A stretch of DNA of 64,000 nucleotides from Charina bottae (GCA_023362775.1 JALMGJ010000029.1:5274768-5338767), one strand, 5' to 3'. Shown: positions 1 to 10,776, counted from the first letter of the stretch. Made by a program: numbers and translations. Notes: generated from the letters alone by a model not told the origin.

Positions 1-375
1 AACTCCAGTGGGTCTGCAAGAATCGCAACATATACAGCCAGACCCTATAGATCGTACACATGCTTAATTAACCAATAATAACAATAACACAATACACTGC
101 CTAGCAACTACAACTCTACCCAGAACTGAAGACTAGCAGCTGCTATGACAGAACCAAAGAAGTAAAGTCTAAAATTGGGTTGGCCGTTAGAAAAAAAAAT
201 CCAGTGGGTATCATTAGGAAAATATTAATTAGGCCAAAATGAAGGACACAAAATGATTGTGCTACAGCCACTTAGTGCTGCACAAAGCTGACTTAACTAA
301 ATCCTAGCTTAGCAAATTGCGTGTACCCAGCATAGCCTAAGAGGGAAAGTGAGAATAGCTGCAAACATTCACCCA

Positions 376-714
376 GGTAAAAGGTAAATGTTCCCCCCGC
401 ACATTTGTGCAGTCGTGTCCGACTCTAGGGGCCGGTGCTCATCTCCGTTTGTTAGCCGAAGAGCCAGCGTTGTCCGAAGACGCTTCCACAGTCATGTGGC
501 CGCATGACGCACGCGGAACGCTGTTACCTACCCACCGAAGTGGTACCTATTCATCTACTTGCATTTGCATGCTTTCGAATTGCTAGGTTGGCAAGAGCTG
601 GTGCTGGTGCTGGAGCTCACTCCATCACGCGGGGCTAGGGGGTTGAACCTCCAAACTTACTATCTTCCGATCGATAAACCTGGCGTCTTACCCGCTGAGC
701 CACCACGCCCCTAG
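376..714 (-). mobile_element. tRNA-derived SINE with BovB-like tail
   Basis: Read on the minus strand this starts with a tRNA-like head (GGTGGCTCAGCGGGTAAGAC, an A-box region) followed by a B-box-like GAGGTTC. A unique body follows, and then a 3' end that contains GAGTCGGACACGACTGCAC, which resembles the end of the BovB LINE nearby at 1000. Similar copies lie at 3073, 8169, 12808, 28792, 32073, 40794 and 61645. The BovB-like tail suggests BovB machinery mobilised it, as is known for squamate SINEs. Essentially full length. Confidence 0.85.
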
Positions 715-739
715 GTCTTTCCCACATATCATTACACCC

Positions 740-1028
740 TTCCCTTAAATATTGCATCTAGTGGGATACTGAAGCTGAAGCTCAAATACTTTGGCCACCT
801 AATGCGAAGAGAAGACTCACTGGAAAAGACCCTGATGCTGGGAAAGACTGAAGGCAAAAGGAGAAGGGGACGGCAGAGGATGAGATGGTTAGATAGCATC
901 ACCGATGTAACGAACATGAACTTGAGTAAACTCCGGGAGACAGTGGAGGACAGGAAGGCCTGGCGTGCTATGGTCCATGAGGTCACGAAGAGTCGGACAC
1001 GACTAAACGACTGAACAACAACAACAAA
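740..1028 (+). mobile_element. BovB/RTE LINE, 5'-truncated 3' end
   Basis: An open frame at 802-1014 ends ...KSRTRLND and contains GRQRMRWLDSITD and DRKAWRAMVH, the C-terminal tail of BovB (RTE clade) reverse transcriptase. The frame can be followed upstream through LKYFGHLMRRE at about 770. It ends in ACGACTAAACGACTGAACAAC followed by a short CAACAACAAC-type tail, typical of BovB. Only about the last 290 bp are present, so this is a dead, 5'-truncated insertion. Confidence 0.85.
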
Positions 1029-1074
1029 ATAAACCAAACCTCTGTCTCTCATTATTTCTATCAGCATTAGAACC

Positions 1075-1860
1075 ACTGACAAAGAAGATTCAACAAGAAA
1101 ATAAAATCTCAGGAATCAAATTATCAAATCAAGAGCATAATTTAAAACTATATGGAAATGATGTTGTATTTACAGTTACCCACCCAAAGGACTCTTTAGC
1201 ATCAATAATGGAATGCAGGCAGCTGAATAGCTCATTATCAAGATAGCCAATCAATAGGACCAAGATCCAGATGATGATACAGAACTTATCCAAGGGAAAA
1301 AATAGTATTTGCAGCAAACAACAGGCCAGGCTTTAACATAACTGCTAAAAAGACAACGTATTGGGACATTTAGTCAACAAATATTTAAGAACAGTAACTC
1401 CCAGACTTGGAAAAGTTATAATGGCAGACATTTCAAAAGGGAGAAAGTTGACACTCTCTTGGTTAGGAAGAACTGCTGCAGTCAAAATGAACATTTTGAC
1501 AAGGTGCCATTTTTTGTTCCAAATGAATTCAATAAGAACTGAAGATAAAGACATTAAATGACTGGCAGAGACAAACAACTAATTTTATATGGTCTGAGAA
1601 AGGACACAAGGTAATGCTTAAGAACCTACAAGACTCAAAAGAATGAGGTGGACTGGCAGCACCGTATTTTAAATTGTACTACCAAGCTAGTTGCTTATCT
1701 TGGATAACAGACTGTACTATACTATCTTTTAAGTTTGGATTGCTTCTATAAAAGCAGTAGGGTGGATACAATTAGAAAAATACAATCCATAAGTGATCAT
1801 TCAATAAGTAGTGTTCAAAAAGTATGGGATAAATTCAGAAAAAGCCCAGACTGATTGCCT
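1075..1860 (+). pseudogene. L1-type LINE ORF2 fragment (RT C-terminal part)
   Basis: Conceptual reading in shifting frames gives GIKLSNQEHNLKLYGNDV (cf. L1 'GIKI.. ...L.ADD', with the catalytic ADD degraded to GND). Then comes SWLGRTAAVKMNILTRCHFLF (cf. L1 'SWLGR...KM.ILP...F.F'). Many stops and frameshifts show that it is old. The element seems to resume at 2690 after a solo LTR. Confidence 0.65.
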
Positions 1861-1949
1861 CTTGCTTCAGTGTTAGATATTTATTTTCATTAAGTAAAAA
1901 GTACAAATCTGATCAGTGGAGGGGTAATAATTCATAGAGATTGCAAGAC

Positions 1950-2685
1950 TGTGAGGGTTCTTTGTTTTCCAAGGACTGGACACACCACAGCATTGCCAAT
2001 TTGCACACAAGGCTTTATTGCAGCACACACCTTCCCCAACAACTATTGCTCTGGGTCAACTCCACCCATCTAGAACTTGCAAGTTGCTACGTACATACAT
2101 CAGTATGTATGTACTCTTTTGTATAAAGTATTCTTTAATACTCAGTCCTTTATACTCAGTTCAAACAAAAGTCTCAAAGTCTTACAACCTTTGCCCCTTT
2201 TTCCAAAGGTTCCTGCACTAGTTGGGTTGAGGTGTTGTCTCAGCAAAGCTCCAGGCAGGACTCCCACCAGGATATGCTGCTCACCCTAACTTGTGGTCCT
2301 GGCAGTTGAATGACAGTCCTCTTGCCTGCTTGCAATAGCTGCCAATCCTCGGACTTCACCTCCGCTTTCCCATCCGTAGGCCATTTGCTATCACCTTTTT
2401 GTCCCTCCTACACCCACCTCCCCACTCTGTCTCAGTATTTGCTTTTGTAAGCTAAGAGCTTGGGTGGGGTGAGGCTGCCTCTGGACATCTGCACGTTCTT
2501 GACATTGCTAGGGTGTGGCTTAAGTATCACAGGCAGCTGGAACGCCAGTTTGGATGCTTGTTAGCAACATTGTGGGTTAGTGAATGAATGAATGAATGAA
2601 TGAATGAATGAATGAATGAATGAATGAATGAGGGAAATGAGTTGAGAAGTGTTTCTGTTGCCTTTCCCAACTTCACTCCCTCACA
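1950..2685 (-). mobile_element. Solo LTR of an endogenous retrovirus/LTR retrotransposon
   Basis: The 736-bp segment begins TGTGAGGG and ends CCCTCACA (TG...CA termini) and is flanked on both sides by the 5-bp duplication AAGAC (1945-1949 and 2686-2690). On the minus strand a GCAATAAAGCC polyadenylation signal lies about 80 bp from the 3' end, as in an R/U5 region. No internal retroviral genes are present. A (GAAT)n microsatellite lies inside it. It interrupts an L1 remnant. Confidence 0.7.
2581..2631 (+). repeat. (GAAT)n microsatellite
   Basis: About twelve uninterrupted GAAT units, located within the solo LTR. Confidence 0.95.
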
Positions 2686-2689
2686 AAGA

Positions 2690-3060
2690 CTTGACTATCA
2701 ATAAAGATGAAATCCTTTGAGGTCCCCTCTTCAGAATGGCCAGAATTACCTCATTGGTTTTTATATCTACAAATAAGCTCTATGTTCCAAAAGGAATTAC
2801 AAAAACAAGGTGGAACAGTTAGAGATTTGACTAAATTTGAAAAACTTATCACACAACATTCAAATCATCTGTTGGGCTTAATTATAAGTTGCTGGTGAAG
2901 TGTGATTCAGTACTGAACAAACAAAGATTATATAAACCTGAATAAAGCAACTGTCATGCAACAAAGAGCATAACAATGAAATAAAAATATAAAATTTACA
3001 CTCAATATTATATTTAGAGCATATTGGTATAAGATGTTCTATCAATGGTGTATTACTCCA
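2690..3060 (+). pseudogene. L1-type LINE ORF2 C-terminal remnant
   Basis: The frame at 2707-2895 reads ...HWFLYLQISSMFQKELQ... and ...LTKFEKLITQ. It resembles the L1 ORF2 C-terminal region ('..YLQLKHF...LT.FEKL'). It directly follows the LTR target duplication and continues the fragment at 1075-1860. Decayed. Confidence 0.5.
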
Positions 3061-3072
3061 ATAAAAAAAAAA

Positions 3073-3402
3073 AAGGTAAAGGTTCCCCCCGCACATTTGT
3101 GCAGTCGTGTCCGACTCTAGGGGCCGGTGCTCATCTCCGTTTGTTAGCCAAAGAGCCAGCGTTGTCCGAAGACGCTTCCACGGTCATGTGGCTGCATGAC
3201 GTGCGTGGAACGCTGTTACCTACCCACCGAAGTGGTACCTATTCATCTACTTGCATTTGCATGCTTTCGAATTGCTAGGTTGGCAAGAGCTGGAGCTAGT
3301 GCGGGAGCTCACTCCGCACGCAGGGCTAGGGATTCGAACCTCCGAACTTGCGATCTTCCGATCGACAAGCCTGGCATCTTACCCGCTGAGCCACCACGCC
3401 CT
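3073..3402 (-). mobile_element. tRNA-derived SINE with BovB-like tail
   Basis: Full-length copy of the SINE family described at 376. On the minus strand the head is GGTGGCTCAGCGGGTAAGAT and the B-box is GGTTCGAATCC. It inserted downstream of the L1 remnant, next to an A-run. Confidence 0.88.
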
Positions 3403-3492
3403 ACTACTCCAGTACTGATTGCCAAAATAGACAATTCATTCTCCAAAAATTGTTGGAAACGTAGTAATCAGGTTGAATAATTAAAAAAAAAT

Positions 3493-3980
3493 TTGGCAGC
3501 AATGTGGAGTCCTTGGTGCTCTGTGAGCCTTGTTGTTTTCTTGCAAACGTTTCATTGCCAGGCTAGGCAACATCTTCAGTGTGAAAAGGGAGTGGAACTT
3601 GCTCTCTGTTTATATACCCTGGCTTGTCCTGCCTGTGTTGGTGGAGGTGTTGTACTCTCCTTGGTAGTACTTTGATTGGGTTGTTGTGTGCTGCTTGGTT
3701 GATTGACTGAGTTAAAAGTTCCTTGATTAGGGTCTATTGTATTGTTTGTTTAGCAGCAGAGGAGCAATCAGACAAAGCAGCCATCAACAGACACATAGAG
3801 GTAAACAACATTTACATACCATTCATAAGAGACAATAGAAAAGCCAAAGGACCAGAACACCACCTTGCCAGCAATCAACACCCAGATATGCAAAGATTAA
3901 CATCAGGATTAGCACCAGAGGAACAATCAAACAGCACAATATACCCTAATCAAGGAACTATTAACTCAGTCAATCTTTAG
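3493..3980. mobile_element. Penelope-like fold-back element with hammerhead-like core
   Basis: The left part (3493-3640) matches, in reverse complement, the sequence at 54454-54592. The right half is partly the inverse of the middle: TTGACTGAGTTAAAAGTTCC and AATCAAGGAACTATTAACTC near 3700-3740 and 3945-3975 are inverted repeats. The minus strand carries a hammerhead-like motif at 3540-3586. The inverted arms and ribozyme suggest a Penelope-like element. No reverse-transcriptase frame was found here. Confidence 0.5.
3540..3586 (-). ncRNA. Hammerhead-ribozyme-like motif (family C)
   Basis: On the minus strand CTGAAGA (3579-3573) is followed by a hairpin with TTGCC/GGCAA arms, then GAAACGT (3553-3547). 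The closing positions next to the core pair A-T and C-G, as helix I would require. One extra base separates CTGAAGA from the hairpin, unlike a canonical hammerhead. Activity is unknown. Confidence 0.45.
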
Positions 3981-4099
3981 TTAGTCTTAATCTTAAATCT
4001 TTAAAGATTAATCTTTAATCTTTTAGTTTAGTTTTATCTTTCAACTTGCTATTTTCTTTTTTATATACTTTTAATTTACTTTTTATAAACTGTAACGCC

Positions 4100-5464
4100 T
4101 GGGAGGTCATCTATCTGCTCCAGCTACAACTCAATAAAATATAAAACAGGACTCAAGAACGGGGAAAAGGAAGGAGACACAGCGTGTGCCCTCCGCAGCA
4201 CAGACTCCACCCAAGCCTTTGAAGCAGCAGGAAATGGATGAATATACAATAAACAGACAGACAACTTCAGTAAGTAACTCTGACCCTACTTACTCTCCAG
4301 ATAGACATGACACTTATAACTCTTTGGAATGGGATCTACAGACCGAAATTGAAAGTCAACAGCTTATAGAACTTTCTTCTTCCCTGGAAGAGGATGCCCC
4401 CCTCCCCAGACTGCTGCTGTTTCTTCAGCAGCTGCATCATTTATGCAAGATGGGGATGATATGAACTTAAAAAGGGAGAATGTAACAGACTTCATAACTA
4501 GGCAATGCCTGCTCACAGCGCAAACGGTGATCTCAATCTTCAAACTGTTAGCTTTAGTAAAAAATAAGGCTGACCTACTAAAGGAGTCCTTTGTGAAATA
4601 TACTGAGAGTCACCCAAACAAAACAGCAGAAGCTGTAAAGACACCTGCTGCTCACAGCAACAAGCAGCGAACAGGGAATTTAGAGCTGACTCCACTCCCA
4701 AATCTAATAGGAGAGAAAGAAATAACGGGGAGGGGGGCTTAACTCTCAAGCAGAAAGGGGGCAGAGGCAAGATAAGTGCAATTATTACTTGCAGACCCAT
4801 CAGATCACTCTCCAGATTTCCAACAGTAGAGTGAACAGAGGGCGATGGGACTTCAAAAAGGCAGTTCTTCTGTCCTTGAGCCAGCTGCTCCCTGCCAAAG
4901 CTCTTTGATAGATCTGCTACATGCCGAATGGCTGCCATCTAGAAGAGGCTGCATGCAAATTCTGCTAACATTTAAACAATCTACAGTCCTTAGCATGCTT
5001 TTTGAAATGAAGTCCTTCCTGAGCACCCTTTCACCCTTTCCCCGTCCGTGTCTTCTGTTCAGAGAAAGCCAGCCTGTCACTCTCCAACCGCTTGCCTTGA
5101 CACTCCTGCCTTGGCCGTTTGGACTGTTGACCAGCGTTCTGAAGGGAGGGGGTCGAACTGGAGTGGGAACTGGTTTGTTTTCAATGAGATAGTGAATGAT
5201 GTCAGAGGGGTGTTCTTAATTTCAAAGTATGCGCGCCAATTTGGCCATTCAAAGCTTTGCCTTTGCCTCATGTATTCTGATCCTTAATAAACGAACCTTT
5301 TTAGCATGAACTGACTGAAAGGTTTCTTGAGTTTGGGATCCTGATAGTGAGACACTCACATAGCCTGCTTTTGGATCAGTTTGCCCAAGAGGGTAAGTGA
5401 TAAATGATTCTAACCATTTGAACCCAGATAACCTCAGGGATGTTTCACCAGCAATGAGGAAACA
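4100..5464 (+). pseudogene. APE-type LINE, 5' region and ORF1-like remnant
   Basis: A/G-rich leader followed by open frames at 4186-4464 and 4443-4742. These are polar, Glu/Lys-rich and show no recognised motif. The assignment to a LINE ORF1 is positional: the same strand carries endonuclease and RT pieces of a non-LTR element at 7540-10265, and no other gene intervenes apart from younger insertions. Reading frames are broken. Confidence 0.4.
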
Positions 5465-5465
5465 A

Positions 5466-5547
5466 AAGTGGAGGACAGGAAGGCCTGGCGTGCTATGGTC
5501 CATGAGGTCACGAAGAGTCGGACACGACTAAACGACTGAACAACAAT
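5466..5547 (+). mobile_element. BovB tail fragment
   Basis: GTGGAGGACAGGAAGGCCTG...ACGACTAAACGACTGAACAAC matches the last about 80 bp of the BovB copy at 740-1028. Very short, 5'-truncated insertion. Confidence 0.8.
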
Positions 5548-5571
5548 CAACTAACCTATCTACAGCTAGAG

Positions 5572-5817
5572 CAGAGCTTTCCAAACTGTGTGTTGCGACA
5601 CAAAAGCGTGTCGTCACACAACCCAGAAGCGCTGATCGTCAGCGCTTCCGGGTTTTCCCGCGCCGACACACCAACGGCGGCGTGCAAAAACCTGAAAGCA
5701 GCAGCAGCGCTTCCGGGTTTTTGCGCGCTGCCGCAATGGCGGCACTTCCGGGTTTTCCCGTGGTGACACACCAACGGCGGTTGGTGTGTCGCTGCGGGAA
5801 AACTTTGGAAAGCCCTG
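5572..5817. mobile_element. hAT MITE (CAGAGCTTTCC family)
   Basis: Termini are CAGAGCTTTCCAAA and TTTGGAAAGCCCTG, flanked by a perfect 8-bp duplication AGCTAGAG on both sides. The terminal inverted repeats and 8-bp target duplication define a hAT-superfamily element. The interior is GC-rich palindromic sequence (repeats of CTTCCGGGTTTT and CACACCAACGGCGG) with no transposase. Sister copies lie at 9490, 16783, 56978 and 62883. Confidence 0.9.
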
Positions 5818-6081
5818 AGCTAGAGAGTCTGCCTAGGACTCACTGGAAGAAAAGTTCATTGACTCATTTGGTGCATTGCCAGATTCAGAGCAAGCAGACA
5901 CCATACAGAGATTGGATGAATTAAGAGAATCATTGGTGACAATACGCTCCACAGCGAAACCGTTAATTAATTTGGTCCTCCCATGTACTCAGGACTGTGG
6001 CAATAAACTCAATCTGCACATTGCTAATGCTGCCACAGCCGCAAGAAACCCAGGCACACAGACCTATGGAGAACCTTTAAT
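5818..6081 (+). pseudogene. LINE ORF1-like remnant (middle part)
   Basis: A short stretch between two hAT insertions with readable segments such as RLDELRESLVTIRSTAK and LHIANAATAARNPG. It has a helical, charged composition and probably belongs to the same broken LINE as its neighbours. Placement by context only. Confidence 0.3.
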
Positions 6082-6089
6082 GTCTAACA

Positions 6090-6974
6090 CAGAGCTTTCC
6101 AAACTGTGTGTCGGGACACGTTAGTGTGTCGGCTGCAGTGTCTGGGTGTGTCGCGGCTGCTGCTGCCTCCGAGCCCTGCCAGGATTCCACGCAGGTCCTA
6201 GTGCCTGCCTTGTGTCTTGCTGCCTCCAAACCTGCTGTGATTCCACGCAGGTCCTAGTCCCTGCCTTGTGCCTTGCTGCCTCCAAACCTGCCCGGCCAGG
6301 ATTCCACGCAGGTCCTAGTGCCTGCCTTGTGCCCTGCTGCCTCCAAACCTGCCCGGCCAGGATTCCGCACAGGTCCTAGTGCCTGCCTTGTGCCCTGCTG
6401 CCTCCAAACCTGCCCGGCCAGGATTCCACGCAGGTCCTAGTGCCTGCCTTGTGCCCTGCTGCCTCCAAACCTGCCCGGCCAGGATTCCGCACAGGTCCTA
6501 GTGCCTGCCTTGTGCCCTGCTGCCTCCAAACCTGCCCGGCCAGGATTCCGCGCAGGTCCTAGTGCCTGCCTTGTGCCTTGCTGCCTCCAAACCTGCCCGG
6601 CCAGGATTCCACGCAGGTCCTAGTGCCTGCCTTGTGCCCTGCTGCCTCCAAACCTGCTGTGATTCCGCGCAGGTCCTAGTGCCTGCCTTGTGCCCTGCTG
6701 CCTCCAAACCTGCTGTGATTCCGCGCAGGTCCTAGTGCCTGCCTTGTGCCCTGCTGCCTCCAAACCTGCTGTGATTCCGCGCAGGTCCTAGTGCCTGCCT
6801 TGTGCCCTGCTGCCTCCAAACCTGCCTGGCCAGGATTCCGCGCAGGTCCTAGTGCCTGCCTTGTGCCCTGCTGTAAGAGCATGTTGCGAAATGATGCCCT
6901 GCTGTAAGAGTGTGTCGCGAAATGATGCATGTCTAAAAAGTGTGTCACCAACATGAAAAGTTTGGAAAGCTCTG
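6090..6974. mobile_element. hAT MITE with internal minisatellite
   Basis: Ends are CAGAGCTTTCCAAAC and GTTTGGAAAGCTCTG. Flanks GTCTAACA/TTCTAACG are an imperfect 8-bp duplication. About 700 bp of the interior is a tandem array of a 55-61 bp unit (CAGGTCCTAGTGCCTGCC...). The short element at 58713-58915 has the same ends with only part of one unit, so the array arose within the transposon. Confidence 0.85.
6181..6872 (+). repeat. Minisatellite, 55-61 bp unit
   Basis: About 12 copies of GATTCCRCGCAGGTCCTAGT...CTGCCTCCAAACCTGC. Two length variants alternate, with or without a CCGGCCAG segment. The reading frames through it are repeat artefacts, not genes. Confidence 0.92.
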
Positions 6975-7021
6975 TTCTAACGCCTTCCCCAATAGTCTGC
7001 AGCTTGACAAAATGCTACTGT

Positions 7022-7117
7022 CAATTTTTGTTTGTTGTTGTTCAGTCGTTTAGTCACGTCCGACTCTGTGACCTCATGGACCATAGCATGCCAGGCCTTC
7101 CTGTCCTCCACTGTCAC
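7022..7117 (-). mobile_element. BovB tail fragment
   Basis: Reverse complement of the BovB 3' end (TTGTTGTTCAGTCGTTTAGT...TCCTGTCCTCCACTGTC), about 95 bp, inserted into the LINE remnant in the opposite orientation to the copy at 5466. Confidence 0.8.
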
Positions 7118-7499
7118 CCGGAATTTACTCAATTACTCAATTACTGTCAATTAGAGAATCTAATTACACAGACCCTGAAAAAAAGGCTAATTTCTTGCCT
7201 TTGTCAGATCCAGACATGATTTTAACACCAATACCCTTCTATAGTGTAACTCCACAATTGTGTCCCCCAGAAAATACTTCTAAATCATTGTGGGGGCTAG
7301 ATGGAGATGCAGAAGATCAAACTGACAAAGGAGAATTCTTATCCCAGCGATTAACTACCACCCAGAAGTCTGGCCATCTCTGGAATTGCCTCTTCTGGTA
7401 TTGATACTGCTTTCTCTGACACCCAAAATACACTCATTTCTCCAACAGCTGATATTAACACCAAACAGTATGAACCAGCTTCTGTTCCCACCATTCTTG

Positions 7500-7827
7500 A
7501 GGATCTGCCTAATACCTCTAAAACCCCAACAATTCTTTCATGGAATATTGCAGGCTGGAATGCTAAATCCAAAGACTCCGCTTTCATGAATTATGTTGCT
7601 GAATTTGACATATTCCTACTCCAAGAAACCTGGCTAGATGGCAGCTTGTTTATAAGTAGGAATATGTTTTTTTCACTTGTAGCAGCTCCTGGAGCAGGAC
7701 GAGGTAAATTGTGCGGTGGCTTAAGTATACAAATTTCAACCAAGCTATGTTCTAAACATCATACAGCTAGACCCAATGGAGTGTTATGCAATGTCTGTGC
7801 TGCTAAAATGTAATAATGCTCTATTAC
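7500..7827 (+). pseudogene. Non-LTR retrotransposon, APE endonuclease N-terminal part
   Basis: The frame reads ILSWNIAGWNAK followed by EFDIFLLQETWLDGS. WN and QETW are signatures of the apurinic-like endonuclease domain of LINE ORF2 proteins. The domain is interrupted at 7841-8569 by another LINE flanked by a target duplication and resumes at 8583. This belongs to the broken LINE spanning about 4.1-14.5 kb. Clade not determined. Confidence 0.75.
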
Positions 7828-7840
7828 TATTGGTCAGTGT

Positions 7841-8569
7841 GTGTGTAGTAAAGTTTATTGTTGTAACCACAGGTCATAACATAAGAATGCAATAAAATAC
7901 AATGAAATATAATAACATTAAAACAATAAAATGAAATTATAAAATAGAATAATAAAAGAAGCATTAAATATAAAGGAAAAAGGTTACAGCAAAATAGAGC
8001 CAGAGCTACAACTAAGAACTTAAATAGTTCTTCCTAAGTTTAAGTGAGAGCAGAACAAAAGTAGCAACTTGGTTGCTAACAGTTGGAAACACGTCTGCAA
8101 GAAGATAAATCAGCTTTTCAACATCAGAGCCCTTGAGTTCATGTGTCGTTAATAATTTGGCCCTGTAAGGTAAAGGTAAAGGTTCCCCCCGCACATTTGT
8201 GCAGTCGTGTCCGACTCTAGGGGCCAGTGCTCATCTCCGTTTGTTAGCCGAAGAGCCAGTGTTGTCCGAAGACACTTCCGTGGTCATGTGGCCGCATGAT
8301 GTGCGTGGAACGCTGTTACCTTCCCACTGAAGTGGTACCTATTAATCTACTTGCATTTGCATGCTTTCGAATTGCTAGGTTGGCAAGAGCTGGAGCTAGT
8401 GCGGGAGCTCACTCCGCACGCAGGGCTAGGGATTCGAACCTCCGAACTTGCGATCTTCCGATCGACGAGCCTGGCGTCTTACCCACTGAGCCACCACGCC
8501 CCTTAATTTGGCCCTGATCTTGTTATAAATGGGGCAGTGGAGGACATAATGGATAACATCCTCCACTTG
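7841..8569 (-). mobile_element. 5'-truncated LINE 3' end, nested
   Basis: Flanked by a 13-bp duplication (TATTGGTCAGTGT at 7828-7840, TATTGGTCAATGT at 8570-8582). The minus strand reads VLHCPIYNKIRAKL and ends LRKNYLSS plus a stop near 8013, the CPxY...R zinc-knuckle-like C-terminus common in LINE ORF2 proteins. An A/T-rich 3' UTR follows. It carries a younger SINE (8169-8503). It splits the endonuclease domain of the host LINE. Confidence 0.7.
8169..8503 (-). mobile_element. tRNA-derived SINE with BovB-like tail
   Basis: Full-length SINE of the family at 376. It is flanked by TAATTTGGCCCTG repeats (about 8152-8165 and 8504-8516), its target duplication. It inserted into the nested LINE, so it is younger than that LINE. 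Confidence 0.88.
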
Positions 8570-8582
8570 TATTGGTCAATGT

Positions 8583-9006
8583 CTATCTTCCACCTTCTCA
8601 AAATAGGTCCCAATTTAACAGCTTATGGACCAAACTCGAAGCATACGTAAGTACCCTTATCTTTAATAACCCCTCTGCTTATCTAATAGTTTCTGGTGAC
8701 CTAAACACAAGGGTGGGGGCAAACGATAAGGCATTTTTTACTCAGTTCCACCCATACCCTCCGGAACTAGTTACAATTCCCCCTCTATCAACCCGGGAAT
8801 CTAAAGATTCAAAAGGGGATTGCAAGGGGCTGTGTTTATTACAAACAATTCACAAACTAAATTTATATCCATTGAATGGATCTATCAGTGGTGATTTCAC
8901 TGGCGGATTCTCCCACTGGGTTGGCTCAAGACCTGCCCTGATGGATTACACTTTAATCTCATGGAATTTAATTACTCTCGTACAAAAATTTTATCTAGAC
9001 AACTGA
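8583..9006 (+). pseudogene. Non-LTR retrotransposon, APE endonuclease C-terminal part
   Basis: A 144-codon open stretch reads VNVYLPPSQN, then LIVSGDLNTRVG (the GD.N catalytic signature), then a decayed C-terminus with MDYTLIS (cf. DYIL/SD motif). This is the second half of the endonuclease begun at 7500. It ends at a stop before the RT region. Confidence 0.8.
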
Positions 9007-9059
9007 CCTGATAGTGACCATCTTTCAGGTATCACAGTTATAAAAGCATTTGGCAATTG

Positions 9060-9489
9060 CTTTCTGGAAACAGAACCTCCTCCAATTTTGGAAACGGATC
9101 CAGAGCCTGGGCTGGTCCGTGCCAGATGGACTCAGCAACTCAATGAGCAAACTTCTCAGCTGCTTCTGTCTGAAGCAACACTGCAATTCCACTCAACTAC
9201 AATAAAAGAGAGGCCTGGGAATTCCCTTCTGCAGACATTCACCCAGCTGATTCAGCCACTGCAGCCTGTGCTCTCCACCCAGATATCGAGGGAGGGAGAA
9301 AAATATGAGGCAAGGCTTATCCCTCTCGGCCCTGGCTTGACATGGAATGTTTTGAGGCCAAGAGTGAACTGATTAGGAAATTCAAACTATATAGAGAGAA
9401 CCCAGCTCAGCACTCCATCCAGGACTTTATGCTCCTGAAGAAACAATACAAACGTCTATTACAAAACAAGAAAAGCGAATTCCCTAGGG
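9060..9489 (+). pseudogene. LINE ORF2 linker before RT
   Basis: Frames at 9088-9372 and 9342-9489 overlap with a frameshift. The second reads KSELIRKFKLYRENPA and FMLLKKQYKRLLQNKK, the basic helical linker typical between endonuclease and RT in LINE ORF2. Cut at 9490 by a hAT MITE. Confidence 0.65.
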
Positions 9490-9811
9490 CAGGGCCTTCT
9501 AAACTTTTGCCGTTGGCGACACACCAACGGCCGGCGCACAAAAACCCGGAACCGCTGCCGCCGCGCGCAAAACCCTGGAAGCGCTGCCGCCGGCGCTTCC
9601 AGGTTGCTGCCGCCGCACTTTCAGATTTTTGCATGTTGTGGTGGCAGCAGCAGCGGCCTGGAACCTGGAAGCGCTGATGGCCCGCCGCTGCGCGCGCTAC
9701 TGCACACAGCAGCGATGGTACACCATCAGCGCTTCCGGGTTGTCGCGCGACACACTTGGGGCCCCCAGGCGACACAGTAATGTGTCGCGACACAGAGTTT
9801 GGAAAGCCCTG
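9490..9811. mobile_element. hAT MITE (CAGGGC family)
   Basis: Flanked by a perfect 8-bp duplication CCCTAGGG (9482-9489 and 9812-9819). Ends CAGGGCCTTCTAAA and TTTGGAAAGCCCTG. GC-rich interior without transposase. It interrupts the LINE reading frame exactly, and the frame resumes immediately after the duplication. Confidence 0.9.
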
Positions 9812-9819
9812 CCCTAGGG

Positions 9820-10265
9820 CTTCCTGGCAGCAATTGACAACAGCATCTCAAGCCAGAAATCCCATTCTATTCTGGCGCCTGATAGCTTCCCACCCAATGG
9901 ACAGGCCCCACCTCTTACCTGCATCGGTGTGGGAGGACCACTTTAGAGCATTATATTCACAAGAAGAGTCTCCTAAATTCGACTTAAATCCTAACACTAA
10001 CCTGCTCCCTAATTGGGCCCCCGTTTCAAGTGCTGAAATAAAGATCCTTATAAATCAGCTAAAGCCTGGTAAAACTCCAGGCAATTTCTTTATTACTCCA
10101 GAAATATTATGCAAGAATGTGGAATGGAGGACCCCAATTCTTGCTTCCCTTTTTACTTACATTGATCGCATGCACAAATCCCAGAAGACTGGAGCCGAGC
10201 CGTCATGGTGCCCATTTATAAAAAGGGCACCGGAGAACTGCCTGCTAATTACAGGCCTATTAGCC
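9820..10265 (+). pseudogene. LINE reverse transcriptase N-terminal part
   Basis: The frame reads NPILFWRLI, then SVWEDHFRALY (the WxxHF motif before LINE RT), then INQLKPGKTPG (cf. 'LK.GKAPG', RT domain 0/1) and a decayed PENCLLITGLLAF (cf. 'P.NYRPISLL'). The RT is cut off at about 10265 by other insertions. A later RT motif appears at 14300-14460. Confidence 0.8.
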
Positions 10266-10776
10266 TTTTTTAAAATATATTTTTATTATTTTTTTAAAAT
10301 ACAAAGATAAAACACTAATGCAAACTACAAGAAATATAAAAAGTAAAGAAAAAGAAGTAGAGAGAGACAAAAAAGTGAAAAAAAGAAAAAGAAAAAAGAC
10401 AGATATATAAAAGATGACCCCCCCTCCAGACAAGTATAGACAATCACCATAACTGAACTCCTTCTCTAGTAATTCAATAAAAAAAGCAAAAAAGCGACTC
10501 TTCTTCCCATATCTCATCCCTTAAGAAGAAATTATAAAAACTCATCTTTCAGTCTTCATCAGCAAAAGTCTATTAAGAGCTACCAGAGATAGTAATATAC
10601 ATATTTTAGCTTAATCAAAAAAAAATCCATTTGCACAAACCAACTTATCCCATACTCAAAAAAGTAAAACAAAGGAAATCTCTCCCCAATATTCAAATCC
10701 TTAAGAGCTCATCATTCAATCCTGGTAAAAAAAAAAAAAAAGTCCCATTAATGACTAGCAGAAACCAATACATGTA
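10266..10776. other. A-rich sequence, possibly a LINE untranslated region
   Basis: A- and AAG-rich strand with few complex motifs. No credible protein. It may be the left part of a minus-strand element whose other part lies at 12360-13460, since the Tc1 transposon sits between them. Low certainty. Confidence 0.3.

Noticed and set aside
6146..6954. Repetitive Cys/Pro-rich or Ala/Gly-rich open frames
   Set aside because: Produced by the 55-61 bp minisatellite inside a hAT MITE.
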